In this document: piece by piece, positions 52,538-63,986 of the stretch
How positions within the stretch are numbered: the stretch's first letter is position 1
How the letters are laid out: every line of letters begins with the position of its first letter
The notes under the pieces: generated by a model
What the model saw: the letters and a program-made list of their open reading frames with translations, nothing else
Database searches by the model: none
What the model was told of the DNA's origin: nothing
From: Streptomyces finlayi
Lineage (GTDB): Bacteria > Actinomycetota > Actinomycetes > Streptomycetales > Streptomycetaceae
Length of the DNA stretch: 64,000 bases
Assembly (NCBI RefSeq): GCF_014216315.1
Contig: NZ_CP045702.1
Location: 2,542,001 to 2,606,000, forward strand
Direction: 5' to 3'
Program-made: the position numbers and the translations under genes

Positions 52538-53781
52538 GGGCTGTCCTTCGGTGGGGCGTCCGGCGGGGGTGTATTCGGCGGCTGGGTGCTTGGCCGCTGG
52601 GCACCGGGCAGCAGCACGGCGACGGCGGTGCCCTCGCCGCGGGCGGATTCGATCGAGAGCGTGCCGCCCAGCGCGCGGGCCCTCGAACGCATCGCGGCCA
52701 GCCCGAATCCGTCTTCGGCCATCCCGGGGGCGGGGACGGCGGTCGGATCGAAGCCGGTGCCGTCGTCGACGACGTCCAGCGCGACCTCGGTGTCCATGTA
52801 GCTCAGGGTCACTTCCGCGTGTGAGGCATCCGCGTGCCGGACGGTGTTGGCCAGTGCGGACTGGGCGATCCGCAGCAGGGCGACCTCGTACGGAACCTGC
52901 AGGGTGGTCGGGTCGCCCGAGACGTGGAATCGGACGGGCATGCCGCTGTGCGCCGTGGTGGTTGCGCACAGGCGTTCGAGTGCGGCCGACAGGGAGGAGT
53001 CCTCAAGGCCCGGCGGCGTGAGCGCGCGGACGAACCGGCGGGCCTCGGTCAGATTCTCCTGAGCGGCCTGGCGGGCCTGCTCAACGTACTCGCCAGCCGC
53101 CTCCGTCCGGTCGGGAAGTGCCCGCTGGGCGGCGCGCAGCAGGAGTTGGATGCTGGAAAGGCTCTGGGCGAGGGTGTCGTGGATCTCCCGGGCCAGTCGC
53201 TCGCGCTCGGCAAGTACGCCGGCGGTGTGATGGGCGGCGGACAGATCGGCGCGGGTGGCCGTCAGCTCGTCGATCAGCCGCCTGCGCTCCTCGCTTTCGC
53301 GGTACAGCGCCTGGTAGCCCAGCACGGTTGCGGTCGCCACGGCCGCACCCAGTGCCGGGCCTATCACCGCCGCAGAGTTGAAGGCGTGCTGGTGCCAGGT
53401 GAAGGCGGTGATGGCTGCGACGGCGGTCAACGTCATGGCGACCAGCCCGGCACGCCGCCCGAGCAGGTGCAGTTCCATGAAGTAGAGCGGGAAGGCCAGC
53501 CACACGCCGTCCCGGGTCAGGACCAGCAGCACCACCCAGGCCGCGCCGAGCACCGCGAGCCAGACCACGGCCCCGCTGCGCGAGCGGTGGACCGGGCCAA
53601 GTAGCGGCCCGGCCGCGTAGACGGCGGCCATCACCACCGCGGCAGCGGTGACCGCGGCCGGACGGGGAGTGTCACCGGCCACGGCGCGCGCCGCCGCGAG
53701 CGCGAGCAGGGCGACAACAAGCAGATGCAGGCAGACCTGCAGCGTTCGGGCGACGGGGGGAAGTGAACGATTGGTCGCCAT
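52534..53781 (-). CDS. Sensor histidine kinase (NarL-partner, HisKA_3 type)
   Basis: 415 residues from ATG 53781. The N-terminal 150 residues contain about five membrane spans without a large extracellular loop, suggesting intramembrane sensing. The phosphoacceptor His is in ERERLAREIHDTLAQSLSSI (HisKA_3), and the ATP-binding domain has NTVRHADASHAEVTL, VVDDGTGFDP and GFGLAAMRSRARALGGTLSI. The C-terminal tail is Pro/Thr-rich. An upstream in-frame extension to 53865 lacks support, while TATCCT 7 bases ahead of the chosen ATG suggests a leaderless transcript. Intramembrane sensing with an adjacent ABC exporter resembles cell-envelope antibiotic detection modules. Confidence 0.92.
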   Translation of the reverse strand: MATNRSLPPVARTLQVCLHLLVVALLALAAARAVAGDTPRPAAVTAAAVVMAAVYAAGPLLGPVHRSRSGAVVWLAVLGAAWVVLLVLTRDGVWLAFPLYFMELHLLGRRAGLVAMTLTAVAAITAFTWHQHAFNSAAVIGPALGAAVATATVLGYQALYRESEERRRLIDELTATRADLSAAHHTAGVLAERERLAREIHDTLAQSLSSIQLLLRAAQRALPDRTEAAGEYVEQARQAAQENLTEARRFVRALTPPGLEDSSLSAALERLCATTTAHSGMPVRFHVSGDPTTLQVPYEVALLRIAQSALANTVRHADASHAEVTLSYMDTEVALDVVDDGTGFDPTAVPAPGMAEDGFGLAAMRSRARALGGTLSIESARGEGTAVAVLLPGAQRPSTQPPNTPPPDAPPKDSP

Positions 53782-53787
53782 CAACCC

Positions 53788-53793
53788 AGGATA
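53788..53793 (-). promoter_or_regulatory. -10 element of the kinase/regulator operon, probably leaderless
   Basis: TATCCT on the minus strand lies 6 bases before the ATG of the kinase gene, which has no Shine-Dalgarno, so the transcript probably starts at the A of the ATG. Confidence 0.5.
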
Positions 53794-53947
53794 GGCACCC
53801 AACACCACCCGGGCATCAATCGAAAGGTTGAACGGCAAGTGTGTCCTTCGATGCCAAGGAAACAATCCCCTGCGCGATGCCGGAAGGCAGGCGGTGCGGC
53901 GAAAGTGGTGAGCGTTGTGCCACTACTACGGGAGGAGCGCCGACACC

Positions 53948-55027
53948 GTGTTCGTCGCCTGGAGAGACCTAGGATTCGCCAAGGGGCGGTTCGCCCTGAT
54001 GGGAACCGTCATCGTCCTGATTACCGTGCTGGTGGGCCTGTTGTCCGGCCTTACTGCCGGACTCGGCAAGCAGAACGTCTCAGCGATCACCGGACTGCCC
54101 GCCGACCACCTGGTCCTCTCGGCTCCCGCCGACGGGCAGAAGCTCTCCTTTGCCGACTCCCAGGTCACCCCCGGCCAGTGGAACGGCTGGGCCAAAGCCC
54201 CCGGTGTCACCGGCGCCCAGCCGCTGGGCATCACCACCACCAAGGCCGCAGCGGGCGGGCGCACCGCAGCACTGTCCGCCTTCGGAGTACCGGCCGGCTC
54301 GAGCCTGGCTCCGCAAGGTGCCCTGATCGCCGAGGGGCACGCGGTGCTGTCCGAGACCGCCGCCAAGGACCTCGGCGTCCGGACCGGGTCGCCCCTGACG
54401 CTCGCGGGCCGGACACTGACCGTGGCCGCTGTCGCCGGCGATGCATCCTTCAGTCACACCCCGATCGTCTGGACCAGCCTGGCCGACTGGCAGCAGGTGT
54501 CACCCGCGACCAGGAACGGCGAACACGCCACGGTCATCGCTCTCACGACCACCGCCGGCGCCGACCTGTCCGCCACCGACAAGCAGCTCGCCACCAAGAC
54601 GCTCACCCGGGACGACTCGCTGTCCGCGATCGGCTCCTACACCTCCGAGAACGGCTCGCTTCAGCTGATGCGCGGCTTCCTGTTCGCCATCTCCGCCCTG
54701 GTCATCGGCGCCTTCTTCACCGTCTGGACGATCCAGCGCAGCGGCGACGTCGCCGTCCTCAAGGCACTCGGCGCCTCCACCGGGTACCTGCTGCGCGACG
54801 CCCTTGCGCAGGCTGTCGTCCTGCTGGTGCTCGGCACCGCCCTCGGTACCGCGATCGCGGCCGGAGTCGGCGCGGCGGTCGGCTCCACCGTGCCCTTCGT
54901 CCTCGACGCACCCACCGTCCTGTTCCCTGCCGCCGTGATGATCGCGCTCGGCGCGCTCGGTGCGGCACTGTCCATCCGCCGTATCACCTCCGTCGACCCG
55001 CTGACCGCCCTGGGGAGCACCCGATGA
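53948..55027 (+). CDS. ABC transporter permease, FtsX/MacB-type
   Basis: 359 residues from GTG 53948 with GGAGGAG 10 bases upstream. An N-terminal span (FALMGTVIVLITVLVGLLSG) is followed by an extracellular region of about 200 residues of the MacB-periplasmic type, then three spans. The conserved cytoplasmic loop IQRSGDVAVLKALGASTGYL identifies an FtsX-like permease. These work by mechanotransmission, exporting peptides or lipids or protecting from cell-envelope antibiotics. The stop overlaps the ATPase start (ATGA). Confidence 0.92.
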   Translation: MFVAWRDLGFAKGRFALMGTVIVLITVLVGLLSGLTAGLGKQNVSAITGLPADHLVLSAPADGQKLSFADSQVTPGQWNGWAKAPGVTGAQPLGITTTKAAAGGRTAALSAFGVPAGSSLAPQGALIAEGHAVLSETAAKDLGVRTGSPLTLAGRTLTVAAVAGDASFSHTPIVWTSLADWQQVSPATRNGEHATVIALTTTAGADLSATDKQLATKTLTRDDSLSAIGSYTSENGSLQLMRGFLFAISALVIGAFFTVWTIQRSGDVAVLKALGASTGYLLRDALAQAVVLLVLGTALGTAIAAGVGAAVGSTVPFVLDAPTVLFPAAVMIALGALGAALSIRRITSVDPLTALGSTR

Positions 55028-55704
55028 GCCTGCACCTCGCCCACATCACCCTCACCTACCCGGACGGCGACAGCCGGCTGACCGCACTGGACGAGGTCAC
55101 CCTCGACGTGCCCAAGGGCAGCATCACCGCCGTGGTAGGCCCCTCCGGCTCCGGCAAGTCCAGCCTGCTCGCCGTCGCCGCCACCCTGATCACCCCCGAC
55201 AGCGGACAGGTCGTCATCGACGGCGTCGACACCACCGGCCTGAAACGCACCGAGCTGACCACACTGCGCCGCCACCGGATCGGAATCGTCTTCCAGCAAC
55301 CCAACCTGCTGCCCTCGCTCACCGCCGCCGAACAGCTCCAGGTGATGGCCCACCTGGACGGCCGCCCCCCGCGCGCAGCCCGCCCCCGGGCGCTCGAACT
55401 CCTGGACGCTGTAGGGCTGGCGGATCAGGCCGACCGTCGCCCGAACCAGCTCTCCGGCGGGCAGCGCCAGCGCGTCAACATCGCCCGCGCGCTGATGAAC
55501 GACCCCACTGTCCTGCTGATCGACGAGCCCACCAGCGCCCTCGACCACGAACGCGGTGCCGCGATCATCGACCTCATCACCGAACTCACCCACCGCAGGG
55601 CCACCGCCACCGTCCTGGTCACCCACGACCGCACCCATCTGCGCGCCGTCGACCAGGTCGCCGAGGTCCACGACGGCCGCCTACAAGTGCCGGCTCGTAC
55701 CTGA
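55024..55704 (+). CDS. ABC transporter ATP-binding protein (LolD/MacB-type)
   Basis: 226 residues. Walker A GPSGSGKSSL (about 42-51), Q-loop FQQPNLLPSLT, signature LSGGQRQRVNIARAL, Walker B VLLIDEPTSALD and H-loop LVTHD are all present. The size and FQQPNLLP motif place it with the MacB/LolD group that pairs with FtsX-type permeases. It energises the permease encoded directly upstream, with translational coupling. Both genes are divergent from the two-component system that probably controls them. Confidence 0.95.
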   Translation: MSLHLAHITLTYPDGDSRLTALDEVTLDVPKGSITAVVGPSGSGKSSLLAVAATLITPDSGQVVIDGVDTTGLKRTELTTLRRHRIGIVFQQPNLLPSLTAAEQLQVMAHLDGRPPRAARPRALELLDAVGLADQADRRPNQLSGGQRQRVNIARALMNDPTVLLIDEPTSALDHERGAAIIDLITELTHRRATATVLVTHDRTHLRAVDQVAEVHDGRLQVPART

Positions 55705-55969
55705 GCGAGCACGCGTCCCGTATAGGCGAAAGGCGACGAGCTCCGCGGTGTCGGCGTACTCACGTTTGTGCAGAGGTGCGTACGGATGAAGGTGCAGAGC
55801 AAGTATCCGCCCGCTGCGCTCATTGCCATGAGAGAAGATGGGGTGGTGGATCTTCGTTACTCGCCAGGAGCCCGTCGCGGTCCAGCGCGTCCAGCCGCGC
55901 TCGCACTGTTGGCTTGCCCCGGCGGGCCAGTGCGGACTTGGCGATGAGGTAACGCCCCTTACGTGGCTG
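55705..55969. other. Intergenic region with a possible gene remnant on the minus strand
   Basis: Between 55836 and 55960 the minus strand reads IAKSALARRGKPTVRARLDA then LDRDGLLASNEDPPPHLLSW, plausibly the end of a winged-helix-like protein cut off upstream. I cannot name it. The rest has no gene. Confidence 0.3.
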
Positions 55970-56368
55970 GTGACGGAGCCCGCGTTGGAGTCGGTGGGCC
56001 GGGTGGTGGTGTATTGCCGTGTGTCGTCGGGTGATCAGAAGGCGGATCTGCTGGTGACGACGGCCGACTTCGACGGTGACCGCACCTGGTTCGCACCGGA
56101 TGAAGTACGACTCGCCGTCGAGGTGGTCTCCCCCGAGTCCGCACACCGGGACCGCACGGTAAAGCTCCACGAATACGCAGAGGCCGTGATCCCGCACTAC
56201 TGGCGCATCGAGGACGAGGACGGAGCACCCATCGTCCACGTCTACGAACTTGACGAGCCAACCGCCACCTATGTACCCGTTGGCATCTTCAGGGGCTCGC
56301 TCAACCGTCCGGTGCCCTTCGAGATCAACCTCGACCTGGAGAAGCTCGCTCCACCCCGCCGCGGCTGA
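55970..56368 (+). pseudogene. Chimera: IS607-type recombinase fragment joined to Uma2 C-terminal half
   Basis: From GTG 55970 the frame begins VGRVVVYCRVSSGDQKADL, the catalytic N-terminus of an IS607-type serine recombinase including the nucleophile Ser region. After the shared ADL it continues as the second half of a Uma2 (DUF820, PD-(D/E)xK-like) protein: LLVTTADFDGDRTWFAPDEV, RLAVEVVSPESAHRDRTVKL, HEYAEAVIPHYWRIEDEDGA. The PD-(D/E)xK core (D in ADLLV, E in AVEVVSP, K in VKLHEY) survives, but the Uma2 N-terminal half is gone. It is probably the product of a recombination event and non-functional. Confidence 0.7.
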
Positions 56369-56398
56369 GTCAGCACCACGTCAGTACGGAAATGCGGT

Positions 56399-56428
56399 AG
56401 GGGCCGGACTTACCCAAGTCCGGCCCCT
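56399..56428 (+). terminator. Terminator after the Uma2 chimera
   Basis: AGGGGCCGGACTT and its exact complement AAGTCCGGCCCCT form a 13-bp stem with loop ACCC, 31 bases after the stop. A typical strong actinobacterial hairpin. Confidence 0.75.
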
Positions 56429-56626
56429 CTGACCAGCGTTCTTGACGAAATAGCCAGCTTGCAGTAACCAACCCGCTACACGTTGAAGCGGAACATGCAG
56501 CACAGAGCTCCGACCTGCGAAAACAGGGATCCTGGAGATCGTATCCAGCACCAATCCAGCACCGTCGGGAGCATCCAGCACGTCAGGTCGCGCGGTAAAG
56601 GACCAGGCGCAATCGACTCCGCGACA
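56429..56626. other. Intergenic region with possible attachment-site trace
   Basis: No gene. On the minus strand it contains GTTCCGCTTCAACGTGTAG, the coding sequence for FRFNV plus stop, which is the conserved C-terminus of the GTPase YchF. The remainder of ychF is not present. Confidence 0.3.
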
Positions 56627-56655
56627 TTGTGTACACACGGGACACTCGGTACACT
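56627..56655 (+). promoter_or_regulatory. Promoter and operator of the first toxin-antitoxin module
   Basis: TTGTGT (56627-56632) and TACACT (56650-56655) are separated by 17 bases; the ATG is 7 bases after the -10, so the transcript is probably leaderless. TGTACA (56630-56635), the core hexamer of YefM operators, overlaps the -35, and a second GTACAC lies over the -10, 18 bases away. Confidence 0.65.
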
Positions 56656-56662
56656 TAAGTGC

Positions 56663-56932
56663 ATGACGCAGCCCATGCCCAGAAAGTCCATCCGCGACGT
56701 GCGCGCACACTTGGCCGAGGTCGTGGAGCGGGCCGAGCGGGACGACGTACCCACCGTGATCACGCGCCGAGGCAAGGAAGTCGCCGCCGTCGTGTCCATC
56801 GAGGTGCTTCGGAAGTACCAGGAGTGGGAAGAGCGCGAGATCAACCGGATCATCGACGAGCGCATGGCGAATCCGGCAGCGGGCATCCCGATCGAGGACA
56901 TCATGAGGGAGACGCTGGCGCGCAGTGAGTGA
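56663..56932 (+). CDS. Phd/YefM-family antitoxin
   Basis: 89 residues. The N-terminal DNA-binding and dimerisation fold is typical of the family: PRKSIRDVRAHLAEVVERAE, then DVPTVITRRGKEVAAVVSIE. The C-terminal part (REINRIIDERMANPAAGIPI, EDIMRETLA) is the acidic, flexible helix that neutralises the toxin. It autoregulates its promoter, here marked by TGTACA/GTACAC sites. The stop overlaps the toxin start by 8 bases. Confidence 0.93.
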   Translation: MTQPMPRKSIRDVRAHLAEVVERAERDDVPTVITRRGKEVAAVVSIEVLRKYQEWEEREINRIIDERMANPAAGIPIEDIMRETLARSE

Positions 56933-57188
56933 GTACCGCACCGTCTTCCGGCCCGAAGCCAAGGCAGAACTCCGCAAGATCCCCCGCGACATGGCGCTCC
57001 GGATCCTGGCCAAGCTGACCGAGCTGGAAAGCGACCCCCTCGGCTTCAACACCACCGCCCTCGTGTCCCAGCCGGAACGCCGCCGCCTACGAGTGGGTGA
57101 CTACCGTGTCGTCTACACGATCGACAACGGCGAACTGGTGGTGTGGGTCGTACACATCGGTCACCGCTCCACCGTGTACGACACCTGA
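56925..57188 (+). CDS. RelE/ParE-family toxin
   Basis: 87 residues with a GTG start inside the antitoxin gene. RelE-fold features are visible: TVFRPEAKAELRKIPRDMAL, the basic PERRRLRVGDYRVVYTIDNG core with conserved Arg residues, and the C-terminal WVVHIGHRSTVYD strand. RelE-type toxins cleave mRNA on the ribosome; the C-terminal HR..YD pattern supports the RelE rather than the ParE branch. It is held inactive by the upstream antitoxin. Confidence 0.92.
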   Translation: MSEYRTVFRPEAKAELRKIPRDMALRILAKLTELESDPLGFNTTALVSQPERRRLRVGDYRVVYTIDNGELVVWVVHIGHRSTVYDT

Positions 57189-57295
57189 TCCTGCGCCGGA
57201 AGCGCCCGCGGTCAGCGGAAATCCGCTGGAGGTAGCGGCGCCACTGTCCGTACCGGCCGTGCCGAGCTGTCAGCGACGGCTGCTTTCATGACGCC

Positions 57296-57715
57296 ATGAG
57301 CACTGCGTACGAGACCGCTGCCCTCCTCCCCGACCCCGCCGAACTCCGCATCCATTTGCGTGCGTTGGTTGCCCTGGACGCCACGATCAGCGACGATCCG
57401 CGGTTCTGCTGCTACACCTACGACGACACCTGGGGCCCCAGCGAGGAAGCGGCCCTGATGGAGAACGGCTCGGGAGACGACTTCTCCGTCCTCTTCACCC
57501 CGGCCGGCGTGCTCATACGCGGCTTCGCCCACGAGTCGGAGATGAGTCCGTACGCGACGGACGACGAGCAGGTCTGGCCCAATGTCATCGACGATGTGCC
57601 CGCCTCGCGGAGCCCACTCCTGGACGAACCCGCCTTCCACGACGAGGGCGTCGACGCCCCTCGCGTCACCGCCTGCGTGTGGGACGGGTTCGTCGGTGAG
57701 GGCGGCCCGGTGTCG
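57296..57715 (+). pseudogene. Hypothetical protein, 3'-truncated
   Basis: An ATG-initiated frame gives about 140 residues of natural-looking sequence (ELRIHLRALVALDATISDDP, FSVLFTPAGVLIRGFAHESE, DDEQVWPNVIDDVP, ACVWDGFVGEGGPV). The frame then runs on for over 600 codons of Arg/Pro/Gly-rich translation opposite other genes, which is not real protein. The true 3' part has been replaced by a fragment of another gene on the opposite strand. The family is seen in Streptomyces as an uncharacterised protein, as I recall; its function is unknown. Confidence 0.6.
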
Positions 57716-57950
57716 ATGGAGAGCCGCCAGGTCGTGCCGGTCGAAGGTCTCCACGTCATCAGTGCGGGTCCAGTAGCCACCCACGGCGGGGGCCACGGGC
57801 AGCCGGTCGTCGGGCAGTATCCCGGCGAGCCTCGCGGCCGAGCGGTTCGATCGCCCGGCCGCGCCAACTGGTCCAGCTCTCCCGAATCCGCGCCAAGGTC
57901 AGATCGCCCCGCCCCCGCTCGATCTCCTCCATGGAGGGACCCTCCACGCA
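57660..57950 (-). pseudogene. DUF234/archaeal-type ATPase C-terminal remnant
   Basis: The minus strand reads EEIERGRGDLTLARIRESWT then SWRGRAIE, shifts one frame to RSAARLAGILPDDRLPVAPA then VGGYWTRTDDVE, and jumps to RHDLAALHRHRAALTDEPVP. These are ordered pieces of the C-terminal (DUF234) region of COG1672-type ATPases, with one frameshift and one deletion. It overlaps the end of the truncated gene on the other strand, so both were broken by the same or nested rearrangements. Confidence 0.55.
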
Positions 57951-57969
57951 TGGCACTAACGACAACGTT

Positions 57970-57987
57970 ACTGACATCGATGTCAGT
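57970..57987. promoter_or_regulatory. Perfect 18-bp palindrome, orphan operator-like site
   Basis: ACTGACATCGATGTCAGT is a perfect palindrome of the kind bound by TetR-family dimers. An adjacent TAACG-ACAA-CGTTA inverted repeat lies at 57956-57969. It is 83 bases beyond the end of the SWIM gene and beside the ATPase remnant, with no TetR gene nearby. Confidence 0.6.
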
Positions 57988-58072
57988 GGAGCATCGTCGC
58001 CAACGTCCCCTCCTGCCGCCCACTCTCGACAGCGCACCGTCCATTCGCCGCACCCGTCCATTCACCCCGAGG

Positions 58073-59463
58073 TCACTCTGCGCCGAGGGCTCCGTACAGC
58101 ACCTCGTCGGCGTCGGTGGCCGGCGGGCCCGCCGCCCACCACTGGCCGCGCTCCTTCCGGTACGGGTACCAGCGTCCGTCCGAGCCCCAGCGCAGCTCGA
58201 CGTCCTCGCCGACCAGCTGCAGGCGGCCACGGGTCCGGCGCGGCCTGGGCGGTCCCGACCGGCCTGGAATCCGTACCTGCAGCAGCCGCTCGCGTGCCGC
58301 GGCCTCAGTCTCGGGCGGCGGTACGAGTGTGCCGTCCAGGGCGCTCAGCGCCGCCGGGCCGCCGTAGCGCCAGGCGACGCTCGCCCGGGCGAGCTGGGTG
58401 CGGGCCCGGTCCGAGCTGTTCAGCAGGCGGGAGACCACCGGCAGGTCGCCGTCGGCGGCAGCAGCCCGGCGCACGGTGTCGTGCCAGGGGTCGCCGTCCA
58501 GCATCAGAAGATCGGCCGCCTGCGTCTGCGCGGCCCCGGCAGCCGCCTTTGTATCGGTGACATCCCGCTGGTCAACCGTCCACACATAGACCGCCGAAGC
58601 ACGCTGGGCGGCATCGACAGCCAGCAGGTGCAGCGCTTCCGGGGCGACGGACTCGCCCACGAGCAGCACCGGCGTCATCGCCGCGGCCTTGTCCTGGCCC
58701 ACGACAGGAGCAAGGAGGGGCGCGGGCAGCACCGGCAGTACGGCAGGACCCTCCGCCGCGCGGGCCCGGGCCCGCGTGAACGCCTCGCCTGCCGGGACCC
58801 CGGTGGGCCGCGCCGCCCGTACGGCCTCCTCCCGCGCCTCGTCGGCCGCGGACTGCTCCCGCTCGCCATGGCGTACCGAGATCTCGGTGGCTGCCTCGAC
58901 AAGGTCGCGTCCGCGCAGTATGAGCAGCGCCTCGGCGCGGGTGTCCAGGGCCCGCGCGAACGCGTACGACAGCGCGGCGGCATGCTTGCACGGGTCGCCC
59001 CAGTCGGGACAGGAGCAGTGGTAGACGAACGCGTCCGGCGGCGGGACCAGGTCCGTCTCCGCCCGCACCGCGGCATCGACCGCGTGTACGCCGAGCCGAC
59101 CCTGGGCGAGTTCGAGCAGCAGCTCCCGCCCGGCGGCGGTCCACTCCTCGAAGAGCTTGTCCCACTGCGCCTCGGACAGTTCGGGTACGTGGATCTCGCA
59201 GCGGTAGGGGGTACGGCGGCTGCCCTTGACGCGGGCGGCCACCGACCCCGGCCGCACCGTGATCTCGCCGACCGCCCCCTTGCGGGCGTAGGTGCGGGCG
59301 CGGGCCAGGCGGCTGTCGTGGCCCGCGGAGAATCCGTACCCGAACGACGTGGAAGGCGTCTGAAGGGAGTCGATCCACTCCTCGCCCCACCAGCTGCTCG
59401 CCATCTCCCGCTGCCCGCGCGCCAGTTGCGGCGCCGGGAGGGCGAGGGTACCGGTGCGGCGCC

Positions 59464-59467
<4 letters not shown>
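58073..59467 (-). CDS. SWIM zinc-finger protein coupled to SNF2 helicase
   Basis: 464 residues. The SWIM motif CSCPDWGDPCKH (CxCx(n)CxH, about residues 149-160) is complete. The N-terminal region SSWWGEEWIDSLQTPSTSFG then YGFSAGHDSRLARARTYAR, plus VGEITVRPGSVAARVKGSRR, is the conserved start of bacterial SWIM proteins. The C-terminal half is Ala-rich without recognised domains and ends RWGSDGRWYPYRKERGQWWA. Its ATG overlaps the helicase stop (ATGA), so the two proteins are made together and probably form a complex acting on nucleic acid. The biological role is unknown. Confidence 0.9.
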
Positions 59468-62679
<3,212 letters not shown>

Positions 62680-62925
62680 GCGCCGATCCCTTCGCCTGCC
62701 GGCAGACGGGTGGCCCACCCGGATCCACCCCGCCCATCTCGGACACGCAAGCGTACCGGGCCCGGTCGCGCCCCCTTGACAATCGCCCAGAGTTGACCCT
62801 GGGACACGACGATGTCGACCTCGACATCCAGCATCGTCCCCCAGCCCGCCTCAACGAGGCATCTGATCGAACAGGGCGGCCTGATTGGGTGATCTTGGCT
62901 GGGATGAGCAGCCACCCGGCTCTCT
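62680..62925. other. Intergenic region between divergent helicase and toxin-antitoxin genes
   Basis: About 245 bases that must hold the helicase promoter. A minus-strand frame (MLDVEVDIVVSQGQLWAIVK, 62834 downward) runs into the helicase start and might be a small gene, but it has no supporting features. Confidence 0.35.
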
Positions 62926-62966
62926 GGTACCGAAATCCGTACTGGCAATGTACACTTTTCAGTACC
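62926..62966 (+). promoter_or_regulatory. Operator region of the second toxin-antitoxin module
   Basis: Four GTAC cores occur at 62927, 62939, 62950 and 62962, spaced 11-12 bases apart, so on the same helix face. They include GGTACC, TGTACA (62949-62954) and GTACC. TGTACA is the operator hexamer of YefM antitoxins, and GTACACTT is shared with the first module's promoter. Confidence 0.65.
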
Positions 62967-63001
62967 ATTCGAGGGCGGCCGGAGCGAAAGAGGCAACAGC
63001 A

Positions 63002-63262
63002 ATGACGATCACCGGAACCGAGGCACGGAGGGACTTCTTCCCGTTGCTGAAGAAGGTCAACGACGATCACGCACCGGTGCGGATCGCCTCCAAACAGGGA
63101 AACGCCGTCCTCATGGCAGAGTCCGACTACGAAGCGTGGACGGAGACCATGTACCTGCTCGGCAACGCGCGCACCGCCGCTGAGCTGATGGAGTCCGTTG
63201 CCGAGCTGGACGCCGGACGCGGCACTGTGCGCGACCTGATCGACCCGGAGGCGGCGGAGTGA
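63002..63262 (+). CDS. YefM-family antitoxin
   Basis: 86 residues. The N-terminus TITGTEARRDFFPLLKKVND and the core HAPVRIASKQGNAVLMAESD then YEAWTETMYLL are characteristic of YefM/Phd antitoxins paired with YoeB. The C-terminal acidic segment (ESVAELDAGRGTVRDLIDPE) is the toxin-neutralising part. AAGAGG lies 9 bases upstream of the ATG. The stop overlaps the toxin GTG (GTGA). Confidence 0.95.
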   Translation: MTITGTEARRDFFPLLKKVNDDHAPVRIASKQGNAVLMAESDYEAWTETMYLLGNARTAAELMESVAELDAGRGTVRDLIDPEAAE

Positions 63263-63528
63263 AGGTCATGTTCTCCACCCGCGCATGGGAGCAGTACGCG
63301 CAGTGGGCCATGACCGACCGGCGCGGCCTCAAGCGCATCAACGTCCTGATCGCGGACATCCAGCGCAACCCCGATGACGGCAACGGCACCGGAAAGCCCG
63401 AGATGCTGAAAGGCGCACTCAAGGACTGGCGCTCGCGGCGCATCACCGAGGAACACCGCCTCGTGTACCGGGCGAGTGGTGACGTACTGGAGATCGCCCG
63501 CGTCTACGGCCACCACACCGACCGCTAG
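63259..63528 (+). CDS. Txe/YoeB-family toxin
   Basis: 89 residues. YoeB signatures are VMFSTRAWEQYAQWAMTDRR, IADIQRNPDDGNGTGKPEML, then KGALKDWRSRRITEEHRLVY, and the C-terminal ARVYGHHTDR, which supplies the catalytic His-His and Arg residues. YoeB binds the ribosome and cleaves mRNA at the A site; it is neutralised by the upstream YefM protein. All expected residues are present, so the pair is probably functional. Confidence 0.95.
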   Translation: MKVMFSTRAWEQYAQWAMTDRRGLKRINVLIADIQRNPDDGNGTGKPEMLKGALKDWRSRRITEEHRLVYRASGDVLEIARVYGHHTDR

Positions 63529-63960
63529 CGGGTCAGCCCCTCCCCGGATCGCGCACCGTGCGGTACCGCCTTCACGATCGACAGGAATACGGCTTCTCAA
63601 CACCGAGACGCTGCGCGACTGGATCTGGGCCCGTTTCACCGAAGGTTCCCGTTCCGGTCATCGAGGAGTGGCTCGCGTTCGCAACCACGCACCTCCAACG
63701 CCTCGCCGAAACCGCCTCAGCGCCAAAGCTCCCCACGCCGCCCAAACCCGGCGCCGCCGACCTTGAAACCCTTTCTCCGCGGCTGGAGTCCGTACGGGCC
63801 CCGCTCGTACTGAGCCCCGCTACGGCTCACAACCCACATATTCTCTCCGAAAACGGGCAAAGCCGGACCCATTACCCGCAACTCACCCAGCACCGGTCCG
63901 CGACCCAGCACGGGCGTCCTCGTTCCATCCCAGCACGATCCCAGCACGGGAAAAAACCAC
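63529..63960. other. Decayed or non-coding accessory DNA
   Basis: No intact gene. Fragments such as LETLRDWIW-like and VIEEWLAFATTHLQRLAETA in plus frames suggest remains of a coding sequence broken by frameshifts. I cannot name it. Confidence 0.35.
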
Positions 63961-63986
63961 GGGCCCGACCTCGAAAGGCCGGGTCC
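63961..63986 (-). terminator. Probable terminator of a minus-strand gene beyond the window
   Basis: GGGCCCGACC pairs with GGCCGGGTCC (one mismatch, one G-U) around TCGAAA. On the minus strand it is followed by GTGG and six T. It would end a gene lying to the right of the window. Confidence 0.5.
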
